A stretch of DNA of 64,000 bases from Pedobacter roseus (GTDB lineage Bacteria; Bacteroidota; Bacteroidia; Sphingobacteriales; Sphingobacteriaceae): positions 5,766,001-5,830,000 of the forward strand of contig NZ_CP060723.1 of NCBI RefSeq assembly GCF_014395225.1, written 5' to 3'. Of the stretch, positions 1-8,587 are shown one piece after another; the stretch's first letter is position 1, and every line of letters begins with the position of its first letter. The notes under the pieces are model-generated. The model did not search any database and was not told the origin of the DNA. It saw only the letters and a program-made list of their open reading frames with translations. Both the position numbers and the translations under genes were made by a program.

Positions 1-271
1 ATCCGCAACTACAAACACCGAAAAATTTTTAAATGCTTTTCGTTTTTACTAATAATTTTTAAATTAGTGATGTGGTTACCAGGCAAACAGATCTGTTTAA
101 CGCCCAATAGCAACATTTTCTTTATCAGGCTTTTTAAATGCCTGAACTCATCCCTACAACGGGCCAAAAGCCCACATCCCATAATGATAGTGCCTTGGTA
201 TAGTGGCCATGGTGCGCAGTTTTAATGTTTTTTATGCTTGCTGCTGGCCAACCGCCGATTGTAGCGAAGTA
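1..271. other. Left-edge non-coding stretch
   Basis: I see no convincing gene here. It holds a short inverted repeat, TCAGGC at 125-130 and GCCTGA at 140-145, which could be a weak terminator for a gene left of the window. At 197-218 there is an outlying copy of one sub-unit of the tandem array that begins at 272 (it ends ATGGTGCGCA), so the array was probably once longer on this side. Confidence 0.5.
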
Positions 272-649
272 AAGTATACTGGAAGGTGCTCACTTGCTAG
301 AAAACACACTGCGATTGATACTGGCGGCTTCGCATAGGATAGTTGAAGGTGCGCAATTGATAGTGAACATGCCGCAATTGATATTGGCGGCTTCGCATAG
401 GATAGTTGAAGGTGCGTACTTGATAGTGAACATAGCGCAATTGATACTGGCGGCTTCGCATAGGACAGTGGAAGGTACGCACTTGATAGTGAACATAGCG
501 CAATTGATACTGGCGGTTTCGCATAGGATAGTGGATGGTGCGCACTTGATAGTGAACATACCGCAATTGATACTGGCGGTTTCGCCTGGTATAGTTGAAG
601 GTGCACACTTGATACTGGCGGTTTCGCAATGGATAGTGGAATAGATCGA
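272..649. repeat. Hierarchical tandem repeat: 18 units of 21 bp in 63-bp super-units
   Basis: The stretch divides exactly into eighteen 21-bp units. Three types alternate: type a (ATTGATACTGGCGGCTTCGCA at 314 once one base is dropped from either end), type b (about TAGGATAGTGGAAGGTGCGC plus A) and type c (about TTGATAGTGAACATAGCGCA with one leading base). The order is b c | abc abc abc abc | ab ab, so super-units start at 314, 377, 440 and 503, and one c unit is missing near 608. All three types share a TTGATA-like start and a CGCA end, so they look like diverged copies of one ancestor. Because 21 and 63 are multiples of three, several frames stay open on both strands. I regard those frames as by-products, not genes. 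Confidence 0.93.
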
Positions 650-724
650 TGGAACATGCTTGCTTAACAACGCATTGAATCAAGGAAAATCACTTAGTAA
701 TAATCTATTTAAAAACGAAAAACA

Positions 725-1405
725 ATGACACAAAAAGAAGAAAATTATTTAACAATGGCCAATGTAACACTTCAAGTATTGAATGCGAACAAGGCGATAT
801 GGTCTGATCAGCCTGTATTTACTAAAATTGTTGCCGAAATTGAGGAAGATGTAAAAGGCATCAATGCGGCCATAAATAGAGCTGGTATTAAAAGTATTGG
901 TGCAACAGCAACCAAATATCAAACTGCAGATGCTGCCATTAGCCGCGCGGTTAAATATTCGGGTTTAGCACAGATCCATGCGCTGGAAACTGGTAATACC
1001 ATATTATTTGATGAGCTTAAAATATCTGCCTGGAGGTTAGAAAGATTGACCGATCAACAATTGATACCAGCGCTGGAAGGTATTTATACCCGTATTGATG
1101 CCTTAAAAGATGAGCTAAAACCTTATGGTGTTTCGAAGGATGACCTGGAACTTTTTCAGAAACATATTGAAAACTTTAAACAACACAAAGACCAGCCAAG
1201 GGTAGTGATAGCCGAACGCAAAGGATTTAACAATGAGATACCAACTTTAATTATGGAACTTAAAACCTCATTTTTTAAATTAGACCGGTTGATCAAAATC
1301 TGGGAAAGCACAAATGAAAAATTTGTTAGGGATTATGAGAATGGCAGGATTGTGATTCCTTTAGGTGCGCGGCATAAAAAGGACGGAACGCCACCGGCAA
1401 TATAA
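725..1405 (+). CDS. Helical protein of unknown function
   Basis: This is a 226-residue protein I do not recognise. It has no signal peptide or membrane segment, so a cytoplasmic location is likely. The sequence is rich in Lys, Glu, Ile and Ala and looks mostly alpha-helical, with amphipathic stretches around residues 20-60, 95-150 and 165-205. A DUF-type helical bundle is the most I would claim. The ATG at 725 follows an A-rich leader without a clear Shine-Dalgarno site, as in other genes of this window. It stands alone between the tandem repeat on its left and a terminator hairpin on its right, so it is probably a single-gene transcript. Confidence 0.75.
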   Translation: MTQKEENYLTMANVTLQVLNANKAIWSDQPVFTKIVAEIEEDVKGINAAINRAGIKSIGATATKYQTADAAISRAVKYSGLAQIHALETGNTILFDELKISAWRLERLTDQQLIPALEGIYTRIDALKDELKPYGVSKDDLELFQKHIENFKQHKDQPRVVIAERKGFNNEIPTLIMELKTSFFKLDRLIKIWESTNEKFVRDYENGRIVIPLGARHKKDGTPPAI

Positions 1406-1518
1406 GAGTAAAAAAAAAAGATCGATTCGTGAAAATATATTTAGCTGTAAAAGACTTTGTTTAAATCCTCTGGCGCACGCGTTCCACGTGTGCACTTAAA
1501 GAAAAATAACCCGAAAAA

Positions 1519-1555
1519 AACGGCCGGTAAATTAATATCGGCCGTTCTAATTTTA
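1519..1555 (+). terminator. Rho-independent terminator after the 725 gene
   Basis: An 8-bp perfect stem pairs AACGGCCG (1519-1526) with CGGCCGTT (1539-1546) around a 12-nt A+T loop. A T-rich tract follows on the + strand and an A-run precedes the stem, so it may also stop the convergent amidohydrolase transcript that ends at 1613. Confidence 0.7.
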
Positions 1556-1612
1556 AGCTTTAACAGTCAATTAACCGGTTTAAACAATTAACCAGTTAAC
1601 CATTAAAAAAAT

Positions 1613-2929
1613 CTATTTCTTCTCAGCGGTATATTTATCGCTGAATTTTTTATCCAATTGTTTGTGCAGGTTATCCAGGTTAATGTCTCTGCCCTGAATA
1701 AAAGCTTGTTCCACCTTATTGGTGCGCATGTCTAAAGCATCGCCAGCCGAAATAAAGAATGTAGCATCTTTACCTGTTTCTATACTTCCTGTGGTTTTAT
1801 CAACGCCCATTGCTTTTGCAGCGTTTAAGGTAATGGTTGATAAAGCTTTTTCCTTATCTAATCCCCAGGCCGTAACTGTACCCGCCATAAAAGGAAGGTT
1901 GCGCTGTTGCCAGTAACCATCAATACTCAATACCACGTTTAAACCTGCATTGGCCAGTACGGTGGCATTTTTGTAAGGCATGTTTACATCATCATCATTA
2001 TTGTTTGGTAAAGCATGAGGCTGTTTCACTACCAAAGTAATGTTGTTTTCTTTTAAGAAATCGATGATCAGGTAAGCTTCATCTGCGCCGGTGATTACGG
2101 GAGTGATGCCAAATTTCCTGGCGAAATTAACTGCTGCAACAATATCCTTCTGACTATCTGCAGCAATGAACAATTTCTCGTTACCAGAGAATACCTTTTT
2201 CATCGCTTCGAAACGGGTATTGATTACTTCGGGTTTGCCCATTTCCGAATAGGCTTTGGCTTCGGCAAAGAAAGAAGTTAACTGCGCAATAGCAGCCTGT
2301 GTTCTTTCGGCCAGTGCCTCTGGCGATGCCTGCGGACGGCCGAAGCCTCCAAAGCCGCCTCTGAAACGTGGGGTAACCGGCCAGGAAACATGCATGGCAT
2401 CGTCGGTTTTAATTGCCGCATCTTCCCAGTTCCATGCATCGAGCTGAACCACGGATGAACTGCCCGAAACGGTGCCGCCCTGTGGCGTTGGCTGTGCCAT
2501 TAATACGCCATTGCTACGTAAAGTTGCCGGAACTTTAGAATCGGTGTTGTAAGCTACGATGGAGCGGATGTGCGAATTAAAATCGCCAATTTCCTGAAAA
2601 TCCAGGGTTGCTTTTACTGCTTCAATTTCTGTTAAACCCAGGTTGGTGGTTGCAGCAATAAACCCAGGATAAATGTGTTTCCCGGTGGCCACAATTCGAA
2701 GTACATCATCCTGTGGTACTTGTCCGTTGGCCGTAACCGAAATAATTTTTCCGTTGCCAAAAAGTATGGTGCCATTTTCAATGACTGTTCCATTCCCCAC
2801 ATGTACCGTAGCACCGGTGATGGCAATGGTTTTACTTTGTTTTTTAGCTGGCGAAATGTTTGCCTGCGCAAAACACATCAGGCTTGTTGCCGATAAAGCC
2901 AGACTTAATATATATCGTTTAGTGTGCAT
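1613..2929 (-). CDS. Secreted amidohydrolase-family protein lacking the metal motif
   Basis: A 438-residue protein with an N-terminal signal peptide (MHTKRYILSLALSATSLMCF, then AQA). It has the general plan of the amidohydrolase superfamily (PF01979): an N-terminal beta-sandwich segment (ITGATVHVGNGTVIENGTIL) and a C-terminal segment (TLNAAKAMGVDKTTGSIETG, then KDATFFI). The expected PGFIDxHxH metal motif is replaced by YPGFIAATTNLG, and the late Asp position reads LSIDGYW, so I see no metal ligands. It may be a non-catalytic partner. It overlaps the end of the upstream 1006-residue amidohydrolase gene by 11 bp (CATGCACACTAA), which suggests translational coupling. A Gly/Phe-rich stretch (RGGFGGFGRP) lies near residues 190-200. 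Confidence 0.85.
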   Translation of the reverse strand: MHTKRYILSLALSATSLMCFAQANISPAKKQSKTIAITGATVHVGNGTVIENGTILFGNGKIISVTANGQVPQDDVLRIVATGKHIYPGFIAATTNLGLTEIEAVKATLDFQEIGDFNSHIRSIVAYNTDSKVPATLRSNGVLMAQPTPQGGTVSGSSSVVQLDAWNWEDAAIKTDDAMHVSWPVTPRFRGGFGGFGRPQASPEALAERTQAAIAQLTSFFAEAKAYSEMGKPEVINTRFEAMKKVFSGNEKLFIAADSQKDIVAAVNFARKFGITPVITGADEAYLIIDFLKENNITLVVKQPHALPNNNDDDVNMPYKNATVLANAGLNVVLSIDGYWQQRNLPFMAGTVTAWGLDKEKALSTITLNAAKAMGVDKTTGSIETGKDATFFISAGDALDMRTNKVEQAFIQGRDINLDNLHKQLDKKFSDKYTAEKK

Positions 2930-5900
2930 GTTCTTTCTCGGTTAATTCTGCTGAATAGTTTTCTAAAGTTTCGCAATTGTATAAACGTGGCGCATCACCC
3001 ATCGGGCGTTGCATACGACCACCTTTGCTTTTGCTTTCTAACATTTTTTGGATTAAACGGGCTTTTTCTACCTGCTGCGCTTTGATAATTTTAGCATCTT
3101 TATCGATATCCCAATAAGCAATCCCATCTACAAATGTTTTCTCTGCCCTGGCATAAATAGAAAGCGGATTGGCCGTCCAGATCACCACATCGGCATCTTT
3201 ACCCGCTTTTAAACTGCCTACTTTATCGTCAATATGCAGCATCCTGGCCGGATTAAGCGTTACGAATTTCAGGGCATCTTCTTCAGGAACGTTACCGTAT
3301 AAAACCGATTTTCCTGCTTCCTGGTTTAAGTGACGGGCCATTTCGACATCATCAGAGTTGAAAGCAGTGGTAATGCCCACATTGTGCATAATTTTTCCGT
3401 TGTAAGGGATAGCCTCGGCAACTTCATTTTTATAAGCCCACCAATCTGAGAAGGTCGAACCTGCAATACCATGTGCTTTCATTTTATCGGCCACTTTATA
3501 ACCTTCTAAAATGTGTGTAAAGGTGTTGATTTTAAAGCCTAAGCTATCGGCCACATGGATGAGCATGTTAATTTCGCTTTGCACATAAGAGTGGCAGGTA
3601 ATGAAACGTTTATTGTTCAAAATTTCTACAATCGCATCCAGTTCAAGGTCTTTACGTACACTGTTTCCTTTTACCGATAATGCTTTTTGGTATTCTTTTG
3701 CGCGGGTAAACTCATCTACAAAAGTTTGCTCAACGCCCATACGCGTAACCGGGAAACGGGCACCTGTGCCAAAATTACTTTGTTTTACGTTTTCGCCCAG
3801 TGCGAACTTGATGAAACCATCGGCACCAACAAATTTTAGTTCTTCAGGCGATTTACCCCAACGTAATTTAATCAGTTGCGACTGGCCGCCGATCGGGTTT
3901 GCCGAACCGTGTAAAATATGCGAAGTAGTTACCCCACCAGCCAACTGGCGGTAAATGTTTACATCTTCAGAGTTGATAATATCCGCAACACGTACCTCAG
4001 CTGAAACTGATTGTGCACCTTCATTAATACCACCGGCGCCTGCAATGTGCGAGTGTTCATCAATAATACCGGCTGTTATGTGTTTGCCTGTAGCATCGAT
4101 TACTTTTGCACCGCTGGCCGAAAGGTTTTTACCAACGGCTTTAATCTTTCCGTTTTCTAAAAGTACATCGGCATTTTGAAGGATACCATCTTTTTCGTTC
4201 GTCCAAACGGTACCGTTTTTAATCAGCACAGTTTCCTGTTTAGGCAATTCAGTATTTCCAAAAGCCGAGAAAGGATAAATTACAGGACCCATGGCCAAAT
4301 TAGCTTTAGGCTCGTCTTTTTTAGGTGTTTCTTTTGCTGCTTCTTTATAAGTTGCGGTAAATTTACCTGTAGTGCCATCTGCCAATGCTGATTCGCCTTT
4401 AATCGTAACCGGATTTGCCGAAGTAATGTAACCGCTTAAACGAATATCGCCTTTAGGGTTTTTCTTTAAGTTAAAATTAATGCTGATCCAATCACCATTG
4501 CGGGTAAAAGTAGCGGTTGTTTTTACGCTATCTGCACCAGCTCTTTCAATCGCGGCTGTTGAGCCGCCACCAGAACCAGTGATTTTTAAGGTTAAAGCGC
4601 CAACGCCGTCGACATTAAGGTTATAAGTGCCACGTACATCGCTCACGTCCATTTTGTTTACCACAAAACGTTTGCCCTGTACCCAGTTTTCGAAAATGAT
4701 GTTCCCGTTTTTGAACAGGTTATCAGATGATATTAGAAAGTTGGCTACTTTCCCTTTTTCTAATGAACCAACTTTATCGCCGATGCCCAAAAGCGAGGCA
4801 GGGATTTCGGTAACCGATTGTAAAGCCTGTTTTTCGGTTAAACCGTTTTCTATCGCGGTGCGGATATTCGCCCAGAAATCGCGACTGTTTTCCAGTCCGA
4901 ATGCCGTTAATGCGAATTTAATCCCAGCTTTTTCCAAACTTGCCGGATTGGTTGGCGCCAGTTCCCAGCCTTTCATCTGCGATAAACTTACGTTTCTGGC
5001 TTCCGCAGGATCCTCCACATCGTAAGCTTTAGGGAAAGTTAAAGGAATAATCAAACTTGCGCCTGTAGCTTTAACTTCGTTGATGCGCTGATATTCATCA
5101 CCTGTTGATTTAATGATGTATTTCTTGCCAAATTCTTTTCCGATTTTATCTGCACGAAGGATGTTCTGCCATCCATCTACTTCAAAAATCTGTGGCATGG
5201 CCTGTTGTTTGCCAAATTCATCCAGCGAGATATTGTATTCTTCTTTTTGTTTGCCATACCATTGTGCATCGTAATACGTTTGGCGTAATAAAGCAATCGA
5301 CCCCATTAACGACGTAGGGTAGTCGTTTGACGAAGTTCCTTTATTGAACGAATAGTTTGCTGCGGTCTGGTCTTTTAAAATCACACTGTTATCAGCACCT
5401 TCGTTTAAGGTTACAGCTGCCGAAACACCACGTGCAATACCATCGCGACTGATCACGTTTACGCTTCCGAAACCTACTTTACGCAGTTCATCCGCTTTTT
5501 TACTGTCGGTAGAAAAAATATTTTTTACATAAGTTTCTGGTCTGATTGATTCGTTCCAGCCGTAAGCACCTTTTTTGGTAGATATAAATATTGATTGACG
5601 CTGACCACCGAAGCCACGTTGCTGTGCAGGTGCTTCAGTAAGGCCGTAACTGGTAAAAGCATCAATTAAGGAAGGATAAACAAATTTTCCTTTTAAATCG
5701 ATCACCACATAACCTTTTGGTACAGCTAAACCGGCACCAACGCCCTGTATGGTTTGTCCTTTAATTAAAAGTGTAGCATTTGTGAGGGTTTGATTGGCAT
5801 TAACTACTATTGTTGCGTTTGTGAAGGCAAACATTCCGGGTCTGGTATCAAAAGAGCCATTAACCGGGAAGGTAGTTTGCTGTGCAAACAAAAATGTAGT

Positions 5901-5939
5901 AGAAATTACCAGCCCAATGGCGAGTAAAATTTTCTTCAT
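2919..5939 (-). CDS. Secreted two-domain amidohydrolase
   Basis: A 1006-residue protein with a signal peptide (cleavage after about residue 19, FLFAQ). It contains two amidohydrolase-like halves. The first (about 30-430) has the fold markers (LIKGQTIQGVG, GDKVGSLEKGKVANFLIS) but KFVYPSLIDAFTSYG in place of the HxH motif. A linker of beta character (about 435-535) follows. The second half (about 570-985) keeps a plausible metal site: HSH at 629-631, H783 (TCHSY), H809 (FTHILEGY) and FNSDD at 861-865, as in imidazolonepropionase-like or dipeptidase-like members. It is probably a periplasmic or surface hydrolase of cyclic amides or peptides; the substrate is unknown. Its stop codon overlaps the start of the 438-residue paralogue-like gene downstream. 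Confidence 0.88.
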   Translation of the reverse strand: MKKILLAIGLVISTTFLFAQQTTFPVNGSFDTRPGMFAFTNATIVVNANQTLTNATLLIKGQTIQGVGAGLAVPKGYVVIDLKGKFVYPSLIDAFTSYGLTEAPAQQRGFGGQRQSIFISTKKGAYGWNESIRPETYVKNIFSTDSKKADELRKVGFGSVNVISRDGIARGVSAAVTLNEGADNSVILKDQTAANYSFNKGTSSNDYPTSLMGSIALLRQTYYDAQWYGKQKEEYNISLDEFGKQQAMPQIFEVDGWQNILRADKIGKEFGKKYIIKSTGDEYQRINEVKATGASLIIPLTFPKAYDVEDPAEARNVSLSQMKGWELAPTNPASLEKAGIKFALTAFGLENSRDFWANIRTAIENGLTEKQALQSVTEIPASLLGIGDKVGSLEKGKVANFLISSDNLFKNGNIIFENWVQGKRFVVNKMDVSDVRGTYNLNVDGVGALTLKITGSGGGSTAAIERAGADSVKTTATFTRNGDWISINFNLKKNPKGDIRLSGYITSANPVTIKGESALADGTTGKFTATYKEAAKETPKKDEPKANLAMGPVIYPFSAFGNTELPKQETVLIKNGTVWTNEKDGILQNADVLLENGKIKAVGKNLSASGAKVIDATGKHITAGIIDEHSHIAGAGGINEGAQSVSAEVRVADIINSEDVNIYRQLAGGVTTSHILHGSANPIGGQSQLIKLRWGKSPEELKFVGADGFIKFALGENVKQSNFGTGARFPVTRMGVEQTFVDEFTRAKEYQKALSVKGNSVRKDLELDAIVEILNNKRFITCHSYVQSEINMLIHVADSLGFKINTFTHILEGYKVADKMKAHGIAGSTFSDWWAYKNEVAEAIPYNGKIMHNVGITTAFNSDDVEMARHLNQEAGKSVLYGNVPEEDALKFVTLNPARMLHIDDKVGSLKAGKDADVVIWTANPLSIYARAEKTFVDGIAYWDIDKDAKIIKAQQVEKARLIQKMLESKSKGGRMQRPMGDAPRLYNCETLENYSAELTEKEHAH

Positions 5940-6023
5940 AATAAGTTTAGGGTTTAATTTGTTTAAAACTAATATAAATTAGCCTTCATTCTGTTGAATA
6001 TCCTATTTTTTACAATTAATGTC

Positions 6024-6031
6024 TATTTTTG
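6024..6031 (+). promoter_or_regulatory. Bacteroidota-type -7 box (TATTTTTG)
   Basis: TATTTTTG fits the TAnnTTTG -7 consensus of Bacteroidota sigma factors and lies 20 nt before the ATG at 6052. I do not see a good -33 TTG at the usual distance. Confidence 0.5.
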
Positions 6032-6051
6032 ACTAAACATATTTGATAAAA

Positions 6052-6495
6052 ATGTACAACATCTTAAAATCTGCGCACTCCGGATGGCGCTACATCGTAT
6101 TAATTCTATTGGTTATTGCTGTAATCAATGCTTTATCTGGTTGGCTGGGTAATAAAACATACACCGAAGGTAATCGCAAGCTCAATGTATTTACGCTGAT
6201 CAGCGCGCACATTCAATTGTTGATTGGCCTGGTATTGTATTTCCTGAGCCCCTTAACAAAATTGCCAATGAGCGATGCCATTGGTCGTTATTTCAAAGCT
6301 GAACATACCTCGATGATGATTATTGCCATCATTTTGATTACGGTGGGTAACGCCAAATCGAAAAAGGTAACAGAAGCTGTTGCAAAACACCGCACCATTG
6401 CTGTTTTCTTCGGACTGGCATTGATCCTGATTATTGCTGCCATTCTGTTAATGGTTAAAGATGTTCCCGGAAGATCGTTCTTTGGGGTTTCTTAA
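6052..6495 (+). CDS. Small four-helix membrane protein, cytochrome b-like
   Basis: A 147-residue integral membrane protein. Hydrophobic segments lie at about residues 12-30, 43-62, 78-95 and 107-130. Histidines recur at helix starts (SAHSGWR, SAHIQLL, EHTSMMI, KHRTIAV), which is why relatives are often labelled cytochrome b-like, but heme binding is not shown by the sequence. I choose ATG 6052 over an in-frame TTG at 6043, because the ATG gives the natural MYNILKSAHSGWRY start. It is a single gene with its own -7 box and a clean terminator. Confidence 0.75.
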   Translation: MYNILKSAHSGWRYIVLILLVIAVINALSGWLGNKTYTEGNRKLNVFTLISAHIQLLIGLVLYFLSPLTKLPMSDAIGRYFKAEHTSMMIIAIILITVGNAKSKKVTEAVAKHRTIAVFFGLALILIIAAILLMVKDVPGRSFFGVS

Positions 6496-6520
6496 CCGGA
6501 TATTTCTACAATTAAAATAT

Positions 6521-6549
6521 AAAATCCTGCTATAAGAGCGGGATTTTTT
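6521..6549 (+). terminator. Rho-independent terminator
   Basis: An 11-bp stem, AAAATCCTGCT (6521-6531) with AGCGGGATTTT (6537-6547) and one U-G pair, closes a 5-nt loop and runs into a T-tract. It ends the transcript of the 6052 gene. Confidence 0.8.
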
Positions 6550-6912
6550 CGTTTTAATACACTCGCTTTTTACCACAAAGTACACAGAGGAAGGGCACCG
6601 AGTTGAGTGCATGGTTAAAAAAATAATCTGTGCAAATCTTCTTCAATCTGCGGGCCCACGTAGGGCAACATACAATATGTTCCCGCAGATTACGCTGATT
6701 TACGCAGAAGAAACCTGCCCTTATATTCCCTTACGTTCCTTATATGGTCAACAATAAACTTTTGCCTGCTTTGCGGTTAGAAAAGAGATCTTACCCTAAA
6801 AGATCCTTCGCCACGCTCACAGTATGACAAGGAATTGAGGCTCACGACTTCAGACTCACGACTCCGGACTAAACTTATTTTCATAAATATTTCGGTTTTT
6901 CAAAATTCTTTA
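6550..6912. other. Non-coding stretch before the trp operon
   Basis: No gene seen. Around 6571-6610 there is a decayed member of the dispersed ACCACAAAG...CACAGAGG...CACCGAG family found again at 14084, 14310, 26381, 26944, 34897 and 45179. Around 6838-6868 the words CTCACGACTT, CAGACTCACGACT and CCGGACT form short degenerate direct repeats. Confidence 0.5.
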
Positions 6913-6920
6913 TATTTTTG
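6913..6920 (+). promoter_or_regulatory. -7 box of the trp operon promoter (TATTTTTG)
   Basis: TATTTTTG matches TAnnTTTG exactly. With the usual distance of about 5-7 nt from box to start site, transcription should begin near 6925-6927, so the leader-peptide ATG at 6927 would be at or within a few bases of the 5' end. The -33 region (TTTC near 6890) is weak. Confidence 0.6.
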
Positions 6921-6926
6921 TGGCTC

Positions 6927-6995
6927 ATGATCAACAATATACATACATGGCTTTGGCAAAGTAATTCGAAAACGGATTGCGCTGGCTGCGTATGA
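6927..6995 (+). CDS. trpL: trp operon leader peptide
   Basis: A 22-codon open frame starting MINNIHTWLWQS with two Trp codons, TGG at 6948-6950 and 6954-6956, separated by one Leu codon, and ending in TGA at 6993-6995. It lies between the trp -7 box and a strong terminator that precedes trpE. Such a Trp-rich peptide is the standard sensor of ribosome-mediated attenuation: low charged tRNA-Trp stalls the ribosome on the WLW codons. The peptide ends in a Cys-rich tail (DCAGCV) whose codons also form the anti-terminator strand. Position, codon content and RNA pairing support the call together. Confidence 0.88.
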   Translation: MINNIHTWLWQSNSKTDCAGCV

Positions 6996-7075
6996 AAAAA
7001 ATATAGTTTATCAACCTAAACCTTATTAAAGAACCATTAAAGCCCGGCGTAGAACCACACGCCGGGCTTTTTATT
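6977..7075 (+). promoter_or_regulatory. trp attenuator: anti-terminator and terminator
   Basis: The terminator is a 12-bp perfect stem, AAAGCCCGGCGT (7039-7050) with ACGCCGGGCTTT (7059-7070), loop 7051-7058, then a T-rich end. The competing anti-terminator pairs 6977-6987 (TTGCGCTGGCT), inside the leader-peptide gene, with 7041-7052, the 5' arm of the terminator, with one bulged C at 7043. A ribosome stalled on the Trp codons (6948-6956) leaves 6977-6987 free and the operon is read. A ribosome at the stop codon (6993-6995) covers that strand and the terminator forms. Confidence 0.85.
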
Positions 7076-7137
7076 GTTAAAAAAAATACGATAATGCAAA
7101 CCACAGGACTTACACCTTATACCATTTTACCTTTATC

Positions 7138-8535
7138 ATGTATAAAATAAATACCACTTACAAAAAAATGCTTGCCGATACCACTACGCCAGTGAGCATT
7201 TATTTACGCTTACGTGATGTGTACCCGAACAGCATCTTATTGGAAAGTTCAGATTACCACAGTAGAGAGAACTCCATGAGTTTTGTTTGTGCCGATCCTG
7301 TTGCCGGAATTATCTTAAAAGGATCAAGGTTGGAAACCTATTTTCCGGATGGAGCGGTAGAAATTACCGAAAGTAAAAACCTGATTGAGGAAATCGCTGA
7401 TTTTAAGGATAAATTCAAAGAAACCGAATTGCCTGAAATCAAGTTTATCTCGAGCGGATTGTTCGGATACTTTACCTGGAACGCTGTACAGCATTTTGAG
7501 GATATCAAATTTACTTCCGAAACACCAGAAGGAGAGGAGATTCCGGAGATGCAGTACCATTTATACCGTTACATCATTGCAATCGATCATTTTAAAAACG
7601 AAATCACCCTTTTCAAAAACACTTTCGAAGGAGAAGAAGAAGGCGGACTGGAAAAAATGGAATACCTGATCCAGAATAAAAATTACCCTGAATATAAATT
7701 TCAAACCAGAGGACAGGAGTCGTCTAATTTGACTGATCAGGGCTTTATGGACCTGGTAACAAAATTACAAAAGCACATTTACCGTGGTGATGTTTTCCAG
7801 ATTGTACCATCAAGAGCATTTAAACAGGCATTTTCGGGTGATGAATTTAACGTGTACCGTTGTTTGCGTTCCATCAATCCTTCGCCTTACCTGTTTTATT
7901 TCGATTACGGGAATTTTAAATTGTTCGGTTCCTCGCCTGAAGCACAGATTACCATCAAAAATAATTCGGCAAACATCTTCCCTATTGCCGGAACGTTTAA
8001 ACGTAGCGGAAACGATATCGAGGATGCAGAACAGGCCCGTAAACTGGAACAGGATCCTAAAGAAAGTGCAGAACACGTCATGTTGGTCGACCTGGCCAGG
8101 AACGATCTAAGCAGGCACTGTAACCGGGTAGAGGTGAAATCGTTTAAAGAAGTACAATACTATTCGCACCTGATCCATCTGGTAAGCAAGGTTACCGGAC
8201 ACTTGCAGGAAAATGTAAGTGCTTTTAAAGTGGTTGCCGATACCTACCCGGCAGGTACTTTAAGTGGTGCGCCAAAATATAAAGCCATGCAGCTCATCGA
8301 CGAAAACGAAAAATTGGGCAGGAATTTTTATGCTGGTGCCATCGGTTTTATGGGTTTTAACGAAGATTTTAATCATGCCATCATGATCAGGACCTTTATG
8401 AGCAAGAACAACGAACTGCATTATCGTGCCGGGGCGGGTATTGTGGCCGATTCAGTACCCGAAACAGAAATGCAGGAGGTGAACAACAAAATTGCCGCAT
8501 TGCGCAAGGCAGTAGAAATGGCAGAGGGAATTTAG
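7138..8535 (+). CDS. trpE: Anthranilate synthase component I
   Basis: A 465-residue enzyme that converts chorismate to anthranilate with ammonia supplied by TrpG, the first step of tryptophan synthesis. The N-terminal domain has the feedback-site motif LLESSD (34-39), where Trp normally binds. The chorismate-binding domain carries GDVFQIVPSR, PSPYLFYFDYG, PIAGTFKR and TYPAGTLSGAPKYKAM (about 373-388). Length and motifs are complete. The ATG at 7138 is preferred; an ATG at 7094 lies in another frame and makes only an 18-codon frame that overlaps this start. Expression is probably set by the attenuator just upstream and by Trp feedback inhibition. Confidence 0.95.
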   Translation: MYKINTTYKKMLADTTTPVSIYLRLRDVYPNSILLESSDYHSRENSMSFVCADPVAGIILKGSRLETYFPDGAVEITESKNLIEEIADFKDKFKETELPEIKFISSGLFGYFTWNAVQHFEDIKFTSETPEGEEIPEMQYHLYRYIIAIDHFKNEITLFKNTFEGEEEGGLEKMEYLIQNKNYPEYKFQTRGQESSNLTDQGFMDLVTKLQKHIYRGDVFQIVPSRAFKQAFSGDEFNVYRCLRSINPSPYLFYFDYGNFKLFGSSPEAQITIKNNSANIFPIAGTFKRSGNDIEDAEQARKLEQDPKESAEHVMLVDLARNDLSRHCNRVEVKSFKEVQYYSHLIHLVSKVTGHLQENVSAFKVVADTYPAGTLSGAPKYKAMQLIDENEKLGRNFYAGAIGFMGFNEDFNHAIMIRTFMSKNNELHYRAGAGIVADSVPETEMQEVNNKIAALRKAVEMAEGI

Positions 8536-8587
8536 TTAAGATGTAAAATGGATGAGGTGAGATGGATGATGTAAATAAAGATATATA

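Noticed and set aside
272..649. Possible CRISPR array
   Set aside because: Units are contiguous with no unique spacers, and no cas gene is in the window.
232..683. Several long overlapping open frames on both strands with repeated peptides such as AKPPVSIA
   Set aside because: They arise because the 21-bp unit keeps frames open in three phases. No start context, signal or domain supports translation.
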